NCBI GenBank assembly: GCA_963971425.1 | Contig: OZ020517.1 | Location: 21,896,462-21,960,461 of the forward strand | Direction of reading: 5' to 3' | DNA from: Bryoerythrophyllum caledonicum | Taxonomy: Eukaryota; Streptophyta; Bryopsida; Pottiales; Pottiaceae | DNA length: 64,000 bases | Part shown: positions 11,711 through 23,487 of the stretch, in pieces | Layout: each line of letters starts with the position of its first letter | How positions within the stretch are numbered: the stretch's first letter is position 1 | Notes under the pieces: model-generated | What the model was told of the DNA's origin: nothing | Seen by the model: the letters and a program-made list of their open reading frames with translations, nothing else | Databases searched by the model: none | Translations under genes and position numbers: made by a program

Positions 11711-14089
11711 TGTGAGCCGCAAAAACGGCTCACGGTGACGAATGGGCCACACATCGTGTCCAATAACTTTAACAAGTAGTGGAATGGGGTTAACCCATGG
11801 GTTAGCTCATGGTTTTTTTATTAAAATGGCTAAGTAGCCTTTCCATTCACTAATTCCTCAAATAGGAGCCATTTATTGGCAACCACGGATTTTATGAAGT
11901 TAACCAAAAAATGAATAGAAAGGGAAAAATAAAGAAAAAAATAGAAAAGGAAAAAAAGAAGGAAAACAATAGAAAAAAAAGGTAGAAATAGAAGTGGTGG
12001 AGACGAATTTACCTCCTACCGCATCGGGGACCGCAATTGGCCACGGTGAGGAAATCACGGGGAAAAAATTAGGAAAAAAATAAATGAATGACGGTGGGCA
12101 GAAGGAAAAAATGTGGAGGCTTAAAAAGCCCTTAAAAAAGGAGTTAAAAGGGTCCAAAAGCCTTGGCAAACTCCTCACCAATCACTAAGTAAAAGTAGAA
12201 ATTCCTCCAAGCAAAGGAAATTCGAGCTAAGTAGAGTAGTAGTTTTTTGTAACTTGAAGTTAGCCTTAATGGCTCACTTATTGGAGGTCATGCACGCACC
12301 ATGTGGCATGGAGTTAAAGTTAGATTTAGATATTCCTTGGTTAGTGGAACACCCACTTTTGTTAATGCAAGGGTGGCACGGAATTAGTAGTCATAGGGTT
12401 AATAGGCTTTGTAAGAAGGAAGTCATTAATGGAAGAAGGGCCAAAGGCGGTGGGGAACACCCATGGGAACAAAGGAAAGCAAGGCTGGGGGGGTTACCCC
12501 CTGGAGAGGGGGATTATTCAATATGTAGAAGGAATGTGCGAAGGTAGAGAACTGAGAGAGGGAGAGCCGGAAGCCCCGGCCACTGGAAGAGTGAATTAGG
12601 TTAGACACGAAGAGGAAGAACAACACGAGGAAGACACGATCACAGTGAAGAGGAAGAACAACACGAGGAAGACACGATCACGGTGAAGAGGAAGAACAGC
12701 ACGAGGAAGACGATCACGGTGAAGAGGAAGAACAACACGAGGAAGACACGATCACGGTGAAGAGGAAGAACAACACGAGGAAGACACGATCACGGTGAAG
12801 AGGAAGAACAACACGAGGAAGACACGATCACGGTGAAGAGGAAGAACAGCACGAGGAAGACACGATCACGGTGAAGAGGAAGAACAGCACGAGGAAGACG
12901 ATCACGGTGAAGAGGAAGAACAGCACGAGGAAGACACGATCACGGTGAAGAGGAAGAACAACACGAGGAAGACACGATCATGGTGAAGAGAAAGAACAGC
13001 ACGAGGAAGACACGATCACGGTGAAGAAGAAGAACAACACGAGGAAGACGATCACGGCGAAGAGGAAGAACAATACGAGGAAGAGGAAGAACAGCACGAG
13101 GAAGACGATCATGGCGAAGAGGAAGATCAGCACGAGGAAGAGGAAGAACAGCACGGCGAAGACACGATCACGGTGAAGAGGAAGAACAGCACAAGGAAGA
13201 CGATCACGGCGAAGAGGAAGAACAACACGAGGAAGACACGATCACGGCGAGCAGAGGGTGAATTGGAAGAATCAGGGAGCCTCTCTTCTCCCTCAATCAG
13301 CTCACCAATCCTTCATGCATGTAATCGAATGAACCCTAATTTTGTTAACTCCTACTGAGGTGCGGAAGCGCTGCCCAATTTTCACTAGAGTTAGGTTTTT
13401 TTTTTCTTAAGGGGACAACCGGTTTCTTTGCACAAATACAAGAAGATAACGCAGCTGAAGGTTAATGTAGGATAAGCCGGTTTAAAAAGAGAATCCTTGT
13501 GTGAATGTGCATGTTGTGCACGCGATGTATGATGTTTGGCCTTGAATAAACGATTAAGTTGAATGATGTACTGTTGGTCTCTGGCTTGGAGTCCTAGGGT
13601 CATTCAGATGGGTAATTGAAGACCGCCATTGCGTTAAGCACAAAAAAACAATAAGGAGTCAAAACAAACAAACATAATAAACGGAGTTGTAATCAATTAG
13701 AAAACGGAACGATAAACTCTGGGTAAGAAGGAGAAGCCTGTCTGCTGTCGGCTGCTTCCAGGGTCACACCTAAGCCTGGAATCGGTCATTAAGGGTCTAA
13801 TCAAGTTTGTAACGCCGAGTTGCACCCATAGAAGCTTTAAAATGTTGAATTTCGGGGCCCTAGAGCAAAACTTATGCTTGTTCAAAGGTGAGTCCAATTA
13901 AGAGTTGGATTGAGTCACCACACCATTAATCACCCACAAGGAGCTTAAGGTAAGCACAAAATGTATCACCATGCTTGTACGGGGCATGTATGAATGGGTT
14001 GAAGGTTGTTTGCACAAGGGACTAGACCCCGCATTAGGATCTTGTGTTCAAGATAAGCCACCCATTAGGGGCGGTTTATTTGGCTCACA
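11711..14089. mobile_element. Solo-LTR-like insertion with 5-bp target duplication
   Basis: A 2379-bp insertion begins TGTGAGCC and ends GGCTCACA, and is flanked by TGGGG on both sides (11,706-11,710 and 14,090-14,094). Comparison with LINE-A around 1113 shows LINE-C is continuous once the insertion and one TGGGG are removed. TG...CA ends, short inverted termini and a 5-bp duplication fit an LTR. As no second copy is seen inside, a solo LTR is the simplest reading. No integrase or RT is found. A TIR transposon with an unusual 5-bp duplication is the alternative. Confidence 0.65.
12600..13250. repeat. 38-bp tandem repeat array
   Basis: About 17 copies of a purine-rich unit (GAAGAGGAAGAACAACACGA, then GGAAGACACGATCACGGT). 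Some units are 3 bp shorter through loss of ACA, and end units are degenerate. As 38 is not a multiple of 3, the array does not keep one reading frame. It lies inside the solo-LTR-like insertion. Confidence 0.92.
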
Positions 14090-14118
14090 TGGGGATTTTG
14101 GCAATGTTGCCAGGGAAT

Positions 14119-14280
14119 GCGTAGGATTTATGTACTAGTTTGAGAAGGCCGCCACAACCGGGTGTGTATGGGTGGCATTGGTGGATAGAACGTGTGAGTG
14201 CGTAGGATTTATGTACTAGTTTGAGAAGGCCGCCACAGCCGGGTGTGTATGGGTGGCATTGGTGGATACAACGTGTGAGT
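14119..14280 (-). repeat. In-frame 81-bp tandem duplication in LINE-C
   Basis: Two near-identical 81-bp copies (14,119-14,199 and 14,200-14,280), differing at a few bases, duplicate 27 codons of the endonuclease. LINE-A has a single copy. A recent slippage or unequal exchange is likely. Confidence 0.9.
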
Positions 14281-15112
14281 GCGTGGATATTATTAAAGAT
14301 GAGTTTATAGTTAGGGAAGATTCGTTGTATATATTTAGTAGACTTTGTGGCTGTGAGTTTAGTTTCTTCGATGGTGATTGTGGCAGGAGGGGTGTTGTTA
14401 CATGTGGTGAGGTTTTGGATGCATGGGAGGGCAGTGTTGAGGAATGAAGCCTTCCATGTTAGAATGTATGTGACGTTGTCTATTGTGTTTGTGTTGAAAT
14501 TTAGGGGTGGGATGTGTAGGGGTGGTGGGGGTGGGTGTGAGTATTCTGGTATGGGCTCAAAGCATCTCAATGATTCTTTTATTATTTCATTGTAGAGGAA
14601 TGGGAAGTGTTGTTGTATTGTCTGTTGTGTTGGGTGCGGATTTTGATTATGAATGAATTCGTATAATTTTTTATGTATTGATTCTTTATGATGTATAATG
14701 TCTTGATTTTCTTCAATGAATTTTGTATAAGGGTGTTTTGTGTTTATGTGTCTATCGGGTCGATTGTGTAGGGTGGCTAGTTTGTTTAGAAGCATGCTCG
14801 TCCATTGTGTTACCTCAAGGTGTGGTGGTGATAGAAGACGGTTACATATTTTCTAGATAATGATGAATGGTAATTTTTAAAGCATATAGTGTATGTGATG
14901 GGGGGTGTTCTATGTTTTGTTGGATGTAATGGGCGATATGTGGGAATGCGATGTTATATGTGTTATGCAGTGTGTGCGAATTTTTTTAAAAGTGGTGCAA
15001 ATGTGTTTGAGATGTGTTGGTATTTGGGGTGGAGTTTTATGGTACTTGGAATAATGTACATTTTTGCTCCTTTTTTGTATGCCGTTGGGTGTGTTTTTAC
15101 TTGGTTGGGCAT

Positions 15113-15142
15113 GGGGCCGGGATTTTTTTCAATGTCTCCTCC
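15113..15142 (-). other. 2A-like peptide in LINE-C
   Basis: The minus strand reads GGDIEKNPGP directly before Met-Pro-Asn (ATG at 15,110-15,112). Compared with LINE-A the variable 2A residue is Lys instead of Thr, while all core residues are identical. Independent retention in a diverged copy supports selection on the motif in the active family. Confidence 0.82.
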
Positions 15143-15171
15143 AAGTAGAAGTATAAGTTCGTAGTGTTTGA

Positions 15172-15198
15172 GGTTGTTGTTGTTGTTGTTGTTGTTGT
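15172..15198. repeat. (GTT)n microsatellite
   Basis: A run of about nine GTT triplets at the junction of LINE-C with the gene relic. On the minus strand it reads as poly-Asn or poly-Thr depending on frame. Confidence 0.9.
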
Positions 15199-15209
15199 GA
15201 TAGAACAAT

Positions 15210-16250
15210 AGGACATAAATGATAAGGATGACATGTCGATGTTAGGGAAAAAGATAAGACCCAACAACAATAGGTCCTTCATTGCCACTATCACGTGTTG
15301 GAGTTGATTAGAAACCTTGCACCATGGCGCTTCAACACAATGACAGATGAGAGGTGCTTGGACGCCAAAAAAATAACGGGAAAATAGATTTAGAGCCAGG
15401 ACAAATGGAGGAGGTGCAGTATCTTCATATGGAGTTTGCGATTGCTCTTTAATCCAATCAAAAATGATCTTTAATTCCTTTTTTGTGTGCAAACAAGGCA
15501 AAGATATGACATTTGGGATGTGATCTTGACAGAGTTGGTCAAGCAATGGTGACCAATTCCACGCTTCCTTCTTCCCATCTAATAAAACAATCCATTCATG
15601 CTTCTTGAACTCATCATTAACAGAAGTTGTCCTTGAAGCATGCACTGTGTCCTTGGACTATCTCCATGTGTCCAAACGATCTTGGTAAGAGTAAATGATT
15701 TTGTGGTGGTGAAGAAACGCTTGCACCTCACAATCAATGTTGTCCTCGTCTTGTGTCTTGAACACGTTAACACATTTCTTCGCCGCTTCATACACTGCCA
15801 AAGGCAAGCCGTCCTATTTGCAAAGAACGTAGACAACGTGAAAGGGTTATCATATGAAAGTGGAATAAATAGCCTTAAAATGGATTAAAAATCCTATGAC
15901 TTAATAGTGTACATAAAAATTCAAGTATAAAAACAATCACATACCCTGATAGAAGGATCCAACGAGAAATCGCTCCGTGCTTTAAAAACTTTACAGCTAG
16001 GGTGACCGGTCCTCTGCAAATGCAACATTGCTTCTTTTTATTTCTCTAGGCTAGTGGGGCTCTGCAAATCAATGATGTCCCCAGTTTGCTCCACCAAAAT
16101 ACACAAGCCTGGAGCATGATCGTGCTTCATTGGTTTATCACCAACTCCAGCAATCTCGATCAGAGCCCTTGTCCACAACATGTGCATCACATCTGTCATA
16201 TCCACCGCCTTCTCTTTCCTCTTCACCTTGTCCTAGACATCTTCATTCCT
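15210..16250 (-). pseudogene. Multi-exon gene relic, 3' exons (function unknown)
   Basis: Minus-strand coding blocks with intron-like borders. One block ends KVFKARSDFSLDPSIR before a GTATGTG donor at about 15,945. The next begins after TTTGCAAATAG at about 15,828 with DGLPLAVYEAAKKCVNVF and runs through EWIVLLDGKKEAWNWSPLL and HIPNVISLPCLHTKKEL to about 15,210, where LINE-C cuts in. In-frame TAA (SLEK*KEAML) and TAG (DTWR*SKDTV) stops show decay. I do not recognise the protein. The 5' exons probably lie at 32.4-33.9 kb, separated by the nested elements. A transposon-derived or lineage-specific gene is possible. Confidence 0.4.
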
Positions 16251-16619
16251 GTGGGACTCCGTTCCCACATGGTGCCGGAAGTTAACCTTAAAATCCGGCA
16301 AAAACAAAAAAATTAGTTTAGTAGTTACGATAGTTTGTGCTAGAATACAACCTATAGTCAGCTTGTAAGAATAAAGACAGATAGACCCGGCTAAACACCC
16401 TAATCAAGCCTAAAACTACCAAAACGTAGAGCCGGAGTAGTTAACGAAATGCTGGGATAGTCTGTCATCCGGAACTGTCATCCAGAACTGTCATCCGAAG
16501 CTGTCACCGTCAGCTGTCATCATGAGCCGTACTAATGGTCGGACTACAAAAGGCCGTGGCACGAGGGGAAACTCTTTCTTTTCGTTTCTTCTTCGCGTGT
16601 TGAGGTTCCGCTCCAACGC

Positions 16620-16637
16620 TCGCTCTCTCTCTCTCCC

Positions 16638-16690
<53 letters not shown>
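16620..16690. repeat. CT dinucleotide tract
   Basis: About 70 bases of nearly pure (CT)n in the leader of copy A. Copy B has only a short pyrimidine-rich stretch at the matching place, so the tract expanded in copy A. Plant 5' leaders often contain such tracts. Confidence 0.9.
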
Positions 16691-16833
16691 TACTCTTGCG
16701 ATTTTCTAACTGCTGACCGTTAGGGTTTGCAGTTAGACGGTTAAAACGGACATGCGTCTGTTAGGGAGGGATTTTGTGAGGTTGCTGCGTGCAGGGACAA
16801 CATTGAGAGAACGTGAGGAAATAGGTAGGCCTC

Positions 16834-17951
16834 ATGAAGATGGTCCCTATGGCAAAGAAGAAGAGGACGGATAGGAATGGCCGCGGACGAAGAGACAAAG
16901 AACCGGCCGTTGCGCTCCCTCCCTTGACACGAGTTATTCCGGACATCCCAACAAACCCGGACGAGTACAATATGTTGAAGGAGAGCCGGAAGACGATGGA
17001 GTGCGAAGGCTTGCTCGAGGTAGCCTAGGGCATCCGGGAGGAGATCTACGTCAAGGAGCTTGTAGGCACTCCGGACCCGAAGTATGAGGGGTTGCTGCGA
17101 GCCCATCTGGAGCTCTGGGGAGTTTCGGAATGGACCGAGGCATACGACTTTCAAGCCGGCCGCACCAAGGTGGTGGTGGAACGGCGAGACGAGTTCCTGG
17201 TGGAGGAGTTCGGGGGACAGGCCGATCCGAATGATGGCTACAACATGCAAGACCTTCTGCACCAAGATGCCCAACTTGTGCTAGGATTTTTAAACCCTAT
17301 TTTTCATCCGGAAAAGCCGAGGCGGGTGGTGGCGAAGTGGGCATGTACTTTCCTCGGAGCACTCCGGGAGAAGATCCTCGTGGACTGGGGGACGCTCATG
17401 AGCGAGATGATCAACAGTCTCGTGGCCAACCTCCAGAAGGTGAAGAAATCGGCAACACCATTGGCCTCCTATGTGGTGCACATCTACTGTCAGCACCTCT
17501 ACTGTCAGCACCTCTACTGTCAGCACCTCTACTGTGAGCCTAGGAGTCAACCGGCAGAAGGACGCCATCAATAGGGTGCAGGAACTCCGGAGCAGAGAGA
17601 CCGACACGAAGGCATTGCACCTTCAAATCTCCGCCATGTACAAAGCCAACACGGGGATGGAGAAGAAAATAAAGCACTACCTTCAAGAGACAACAATGGC
17701 GGTGGTGGCCCAGAAACAGGCGGAGGCAAAGGCCAATGCTTCCGCAACTACTCTGATGGAGGTCCGGAAGGCACTGGAGTTTTCGGTTGACGTGGTCAAC
17801 CGGAGCTAACTCTTCACCAAACTGGTGGAGAAGGAGAAGAAGGTGACCAAGGCCAATATCATCCAGTTTCTCCTGGATCAAGCGGAGAACATGGGTTAGA
17901 CCTGGGAGCAGATGAAGTTGCTGGTCGACAAAATCACCCAAGTGCTTCTGG
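16834..17951 (+). pseudogene. Gag-like ORF, copy A N-terminal part
   Basis: The ATG at 16,834 matches the copy B start (MKMVPMAKKKRTDRNGRG against MKSVPMLKKKRTDRDGCG). Conserved blocks include DGYNMQDL, VLGFLNPIFH and RRVVAKWACTFLGALREK. A TAG at about 17,026 replaces a Trp codon of copy B. About 400 bp of the acidic linker is deleted, with a 15-bp unit (TCAGCACCTCTACTG) repeated about four times at the deletion point. Coding ends at 17,951 in the hAT target site and continues at 30,462. Function unknown; a capsid/Gag-like role is an inference from element structure. Confidence 0.6.
17944..17951. repeat. 8-bp target duplication of the hAT, left
   Basis: GCTTCTGG here and at 30,454-30,461. 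Removing the hAT and one copy joins the copy A frame as ...QVLL then EDLATP, matching the reading of copy B in this region. Confidence 0.85.
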
Positions 17952-18149
17952 CAGGGTTCTCTACATAGACGGACAGGGGCCCAAAGACAGCGGACGGACG
18001 GACAGTAGGACGGACGGACAAGACGGACAACACTTTTTGGCGGACAGTTGCGTGTAAAAAAAATTACAAACCCTAAATCTAATTTTCAACTTACCCCCTC
18101 GTAAAACACGTGTGCACGACACGTCAGACGGCATTCCACGTCACATCAA

Positions 18150-18510
18150 GGGGCAGGCGCGTGCCTTCGGACCGCGCGCGCAGCATTTGGGGCCGGGCGC
18201 GTACCAATCTGGACCGGGCGCGTTCATGTAGGGCCGGGCGCGTTCCAATTAGGGCCGGGCGCGTACGATTTAGGGCCAGGTGCGTGCATACAGGGCCGGG
18301 CGCATACCCCTAGGGGCCTCGCGAGTGCATTTCAGGGCCGGGCGCGTACGCGTCAGGGCCGGGCGCGTACCGTCAAGATCCGGCGCGTACCGTTAGGGGC
18401 CGGGCGTGCAGCGTCACCGGCCTGGCGCGTTCCATTGTAGGTCGCGCGCGCACCTGCCTATCGGGTGCGCCCGATTAGGGGCCGGGCGCGTGCGATCCAA
18501 CACTGCGTCT
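18150..18510. repeat. GC-rich subterminal array, left end of hAT
   Basis: About 15 degenerate units of GGGCCGGGCGCGTAC with variable 5-10-bp spacers. The reverse complement of this unit makes up the array at 29.77-30.29 kb. Together they form subterminal inverted arrays of the hAT. Confidence 0.88.
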
Positions 18511-18724
18511 GCCCCTCAAAAGGGCTGAGGTTTAGAGAATGTGAAAGAATTCAATTGTACCAGGGTGCTCTAACATTAAAATTATTTATTTCAATGTGGT
18601 GCTTTCATGAATGGGCACTCTCAACACCAAATACATAGTTTAAAACCGCGGTGCTATTGTACCATGCTATCACCACACCACTAAAGTCACTTTTAACTTG
18701 TAGTACCCTCATGTCCGTCATCTT

Positions 18725-20912
18725 TTAATCATCTGAGCTTGAGGATTCTTCATTGTGTTTTCGCTTTTGTTTTGATCGGCGAACACTTTGGGGAAGAGAA
18801 AGCCCGCGAAGCACCACCGTATTGTCGCCAGGTACCTCATCGCAATCCTCATCGTCTGCATCATCGCCCGATGATGAGAAGTTCTCCGCTGCATTTTCCA
18901 AGACTCGTGTCACGTACTCCTCAATCTCCGAGGCCAAGTTTTGTACTTGTAGCTCGGCTCCAGTAGTTGATGCGGCGTTCACAAGTCGTTTTACTCGGAT
19001 ATTCTTCCTTTTGTCTGTTACTCCATCCATGTTTTTGGAGCGGTTGCCTTTGGCCCCAATGACTCTCTCCGAGGTTCCACTTCGCGAAGGTCCCGTGAAG
19101 AAAGGGAGAGTACCATTGTTCTCGCCCCTCCGTGTCTCTAAATGGCTGCTTATAATAGAGGATCCAACCCTCGCGGAGGGAAGTTGTGGGATTAGTATTG
19201 CACGCTCCACACCACCATTTGGGCCGAGTGCGCTACGGTGGACGGGTGGCCGAACTATTGTTGAAGAGGTCTTTTTCTTTACACGTAAAAAAGTTCTTCC
19301 GATCGATGCGGTACTTTGATCACGGGGCCGCTGAAACAAATCTTGTAGTGGCATGTCTTCCTCTGAGTACGGTTCTATTGCTTGAGGCAAAACCGGAGAG
19401 CTTCTCACAACTTCAATGGACCCCGTGGTGGCCATTGGCTCATGGGATTCATTATTGTTTCCACCACTGCTCACTTCGTTTCCATCGTGAGGAAATGTAT
19501 CGTTCGCTGCAATGCCAATGCCATGACCGTCGAGTTCAGGGCCATCGCCACTAGAAGGGCCCGAGGTGCTAGAGCCGTTTGAGTTGGGAGACTGATTCTC
19601 CGAGATGTTGTCATCTCCATCAAGATTGCCCCCAATGCCGACCCATCTTCGTCTGCCCTAGCTTCTTGGGCACGGTCTTCACCCGATAATTCTACTATGG
19701 TATGGACTGCCGCTCCGTCGACATCATCAAACACAAAAGGATCCACTGGGTCACCATGGACGTTGTGAAAATGGTCATGTAGTGCATCTCCACCGTGCTC
19801 GTTGTTTGCAGAGTTGTCCCTAGGTGGGCTATGATCAAACACAGGGTTGTTGTCACCGGCAAGGTCTTCCCAATCGCCGCCCATCCAGTTATAACCCTCA
19901 TCATCCGACTCCAAACCCTCGTCCTCTGTGTTTGAAGGAAGTCCCCCATCCGGATCAGACTCCTCCGAATGCACATTCTCCTCATACCATCGAATCGGGT
20001 CTGGACGAGCACGTTCTCGGAGCAATCGACTATTCGTGTAGATGTAAACCAAATCTTCCGCTTTCTGCACTCCCAAGCGATTTCGGCTCTTACTATGCAC
20101 GAACGAATACATGCTCCAATTACGCTCACATGACGAGGCCGAGCAGGTTTGTGCTAGTATACGCTTCGCAATGATAGGCAATGATTGGCCGCCCACGCGG
20201 TTCCACCATTGGTGAGGCAAGAGGTTGCTGTTTTCAATTTCCCCAGCTTCCTCCGGTGAATATGGGCCTCGCAATTCTTCATACTCCGTGATTTCGAGCA
20301 TTACTGCCGAAAAAGACACTCCGAGTGGACCACAAAGCGTCATAACAACCTTGTTTAGGGCCCTTTTGGCCTCACCATTGTTTTGAATTTGCAAGTTATT
20401 GGCTAGATAAAGATTCAATAAAGCCCCTGCATAATGGAGATCTGTTGTCATCATCTCCCAACGCCGTAGGAATGATCCTTCAAGGCGAGTTGCAATTCCA
20501 TCAAGCATGTTGAATGGCGCATTGCGCAGCTTGAACACATGCTCCTTTAGCTTGTTCATGGTCACCCAAGCAATTCCCATTGCCGGAGTGTCACCATCAA
20601 AAGTCCGCAATGTCTTTAGTACTGGTGCCACTACAAATTCAAAGTTAGTGCACCGATGCCAGAAAGTCTCGTCTAGAACGGTGGCTCGCACCTGCGATAC
20701 CTTCCCATGGGCACGGTGCCCGTTTTGCCTATCGAAATGAGAGGATACATAGGATATCCATGCTAGGGCTATCACAACCATCTCCAGGGCATTCTTCACT
20801 TCCAATAGACGATGGATCATTATGTAATTGCATGCAAACCTTGTTGCTGCTGGCCACAATAGAGACAATTGTGGCGAAAATTGACGAAAAAGGGCCATGG
20901 TGTGGGGCTCCT
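18725..20912 (-). pseudogene. hAT transposase, C-terminal two-thirds
   Basis: From about 20,912 leftward the minus strand encodes EKEPHTMALFRQFSPQLS, a helical middle region, and the hAT C-terminal dimerisation block (LLPHQWWNRVGG, SCERNWSMYSFVHSKSRNRL, EDLVYIYTNSRLL). A long acidic Ser/Asp/Gly-rich extension ends ESSSSDD at 18,725. One frameshift near 19,625 moves the extension to another frame. The N-terminal part (BED finger, first catalytic Asp) is cut off by copy B at about 20,912 and was not found further right. hAT transposases excise and insert DNA in the nucleus; this one cannot be functional as it stands. Confidence 0.88.
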
Positions 20913-21426
20913 TTTCCACATGGTGCCGGAAGTTAACTTTAAATCCGGTTAAAACAAAAAAATTAGTTAAGTAGTTATGATAGTTTCCACTAGGATTCAT
21001 CCTATAGTCGTCAGAAAAGAATAATGACGGATGGATCGGGTTGCAAACCCTAATTAAGCCAAAATCTGTTAAAATCGGAGCCGGAGCAGTTACCGGATTT
21101 CCGGGGCAGACGGTTATTCGGAACCGTCGGCCGGAACCGTCGCCATCAACTGTCATCATGACTCCGTACTAACTGCCGGACTACTTAAGGATGGGGTTCG
21201 GGGGGAGAACTCTTTCTTCTCCATTCCTTCGTCGCGTGCAGGGTTTTCGTCTTCAGGCTTTCTTCCTCTCCCTCTTTCACTTCCTCGCTCCCGGTTTCTA
21301 ATCTCTGGCCGTTAGGGTTTGAAGCTTAGACGGCTAGAACGGATGTGTGTCCGTTAGGGAGTGCTTTTGTGAGGACGGTGCGTGCAGGGACTACCTTGAG
21401 AGACGGTGAGGATTTAGGAGGCCCTC

Positions 21427-23487
21427 ATGAAGTCTGTACCGATGCTTAAGAAGAAGAGGACGGATAGAGACGGGTGCGGCAAAAGAGATGAAGAGCCGGC
21501 CGTGGGACTTCCCCCTTTGGCCCGAGTCCTTCCGGACATCCCCGAGGACCTGGACGAATTTAACCTCTTGAAGTCGAGCCTGAAGACTATGGGGTGCGAG
21601 GGTTTGCTCGAAGTCCCCTGGGGTATGCGGGAGGAGATCTACGTCCAGGAACTTATCGGCGCTCCGGACAAGAAGTACCAGGGATTACTGAGAGCCCATC
21701 CGAAAAACTGGGGAGTTCCGGAATGGTCCCAGGCGTACGACTTCCGGGGCGGACGCACCAAAGTGGTGGAACGACGAGACAAATTCCTGGTAGACGAATT
21801 TGCGAGTCCGGCTGACCCAAAGGACGGCTACAACATGCAGGACCTTTGGCATCAGAACGCCCAGCTCGTGCTAGGGTTTTTAAACCCTATCTTCCATTCG
21901 GAAAATCCGAAGCGCGTGGTGGCGAAGTGGGCCTGCACCTTCCTCGGGGCACTCCGGAAGAAGATAGTAGTGGATTGGGGAACGCTTATGACGGACATGA
22001 TCAACCGTCTGGTAGCCAACCTCCAGAGGGTGAAGAAGACGGCAACCCCCTTGGCCTCCTATGTGGTGCACCTCTATGCGCACCACCAGCAGCTCACTAT
22101 GGCGGAAGTCCGGAAGTACGATATCGTCCTCAACTTCCAGAAGTACGGAGGGGACGAGTCTGAAGAGGAAGAATCCGGAGAGGGGGAGCCAACGCCGGAA
22201 GCAGCCACCACCAGCACTCCGGAGGGCCGGAAGGCCCCAAAGAGACCTCGGGGGAAGGAACCTGCGACGGAGAGTCCGGGCATCCGTAGCTCCTCTGCAT
22301 TATCCGGAGAAGACGAGTTTGGACCCTCAGAAGGGAGCAGCCGGAAGAGGAGAAAAGTAGACCGCGACGACTCCAAGGGTCAGCTCAAGCTGATGGATGA
22401 GCTCACCCGCGACATTGGCTCGCGGGTTGGGCTCCTCAAGGAGACCAACTACATCATCACCAACAACGTGGAGCAAATCTTCCGGAGTCTGGGCGTCGAA
22501 CGGCTGGAGGACGCCATTAACAGGGTGGAGGAACTCCGGAGCCGGGAGGTGGGCACGAAGGCGCTGCACACTGAGATCGCTTCTCTATACAAGGCAAGTA
22601 ACGATATGGAGAGGAAGATGAAGCAGTACCTAGCGGAGGCGGCTGTGGCGGTGACGGCCCGGAAACTGGCCGAGGAGAAGGCCAACGCTTCCGCAGCGGC
22701 TTTACTGGAAGTCCGGGCTTTCTTGGACATACCGGTCAACGTGGTCAACTGAAGCCGGCTCTTCACCAAGCTGGTGGAGAAGAAGGAGAAGGTCACCCGG
22801 GCCAACATCATCCGGTTCCTCCTTGACCAGGCTGACAAGATGGGAAGGACTTGGGAGCAGATGAAGGTGCTAGTCGACAACATTGTCGTCGAATTTCCGG
22901 AAGAACCTGCAGCACCTGGACCGGAAGGCACGCCGACCACAACTCGAACATCAGCCACTCCGGAACCACCGACCAAGACCACCCCGGCGCCAGGAACCTC
23001 CGCGAATCCGGAGTCCCTGGATACTCCGCCACGGACACCGACGGAGGGGATCGTGCCCCCTAATCCGAGTACCAGCGAGATCCTGAAGACGCTTTCGGAT
23101 CTCCTGTCGCCACCCACTATGCGGCTTCCAGATCCTCCGACATAGGGCGGCCTTCCAGCTCCTCCAAGGTCAGTGTCACGAAGGTTAGTATCCGGAGCCA
23201 GGAGTTCGTCCGGAAGCTACAGGGACTTGGTCCAAGAGACCGGGTCAGTTTCCGCGGCAGGTACCCCAGCACCTCCGCTTCCGGAAGGATCTCCGGCCCA
23301 GCCCCCTCCACCACCGGACGCCCGGACTCCAGTGGTGGCTGTTCCCTCACCAGCCGGCCCGTCCAACAGAAAGACCAACCTTTCACCGGCGGCTTCAAAA
23401 AAGGCAAAGGGTAAGGCGCGCGTTCCGGTGGAGATTTCCCACTCCCGCCGGAGTGGGAGAAATCGGGGTCCCGGTGCTCCTACTTAG
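21427..23487 (+). pseudogene. Gag-like protein of copy B (686 codons)
   Basis: A single frame starts at ATG 21,427 and ends after SRRSGRNRGPGAPT. A Lys/Arg-rich N-terminus is followed by a folded-looking region (residues about 30-215, with DGYNMQDLWH, VLGFLNPIFH and KWACTFLGALRKK). Next come an acidic Ser/Glu/Pro-rich linker with KRPRGKEP (about 240-315), a helical, probable coiled-coil region (about 320-440), a Pro-rich region, and a basic C-terminus. Two in-frame stops, TGA 22,750 (Arg in copy A) and TAG 23,143, break it. No zinc knuckle or protease motif. The layout resembles a Gag; no family is recognised with certainty. Confidence 0.6.

Larger units (their letters stand above)
14090..15200 (-). 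pseudogene. LINE-C N-terminal region: 2A and start of endonuclease
   Basis: Minus-strand LINE coding sequence. From its 5' end it reads LKHYELILLLGGDIEKNPGP, then PNQVKTHPTAYKKGAKMY, a degenerate stretch, then a 236-codon frame (14,085-14,795) through EETKLTATKS of the endonuclease. The order matches LINE-A 128-1113. An in-frame 27-codon tandem duplication (14,119-14,280) repeats the CHPYTPGCGGLLKLVHKSYA region. The 5' end lies in a (GTT)n run at about 15,172-15,198, where a gene relic on the same strand begins. Confidence 0.8.
16251..17951 (+). mobile_element. Gag-like element copy A, 5' segment
   Basis: Homology to copy B begins at about 16,251 (TCC...CCACATGGTGCCGGAAG) and runs to 17,951, where a hAT transposon is inserted; the element resumes at 30,462. 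It has a non-coding leader of about 580 bp, then the ORF. The leader holds a run of CTGTCATCCGGAA-like repeats (about 16,455-16,520) and a CT-rich tract. The upstream border is uncertain because it falls within the gene relic. Confidence 0.7.

Noticed and set aside
12600-13250. CRISPR-like array or Glu-rich protein gene
   Set aside because: Units are contiguous without unique spacers, in a eukaryotic context, and a 38-bp period breaks any reading frame. It is an ordinary tandem repeat.
1-15200. A single 15-kb palindromic duplication or twin-priming product
   Set aside because: LINE-A and LINE-C are cut at different coding positions, LINE-B has its own 13-bp duplication, and 3' tails mark separate ends. 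Nested insertions explain the symmetry better.
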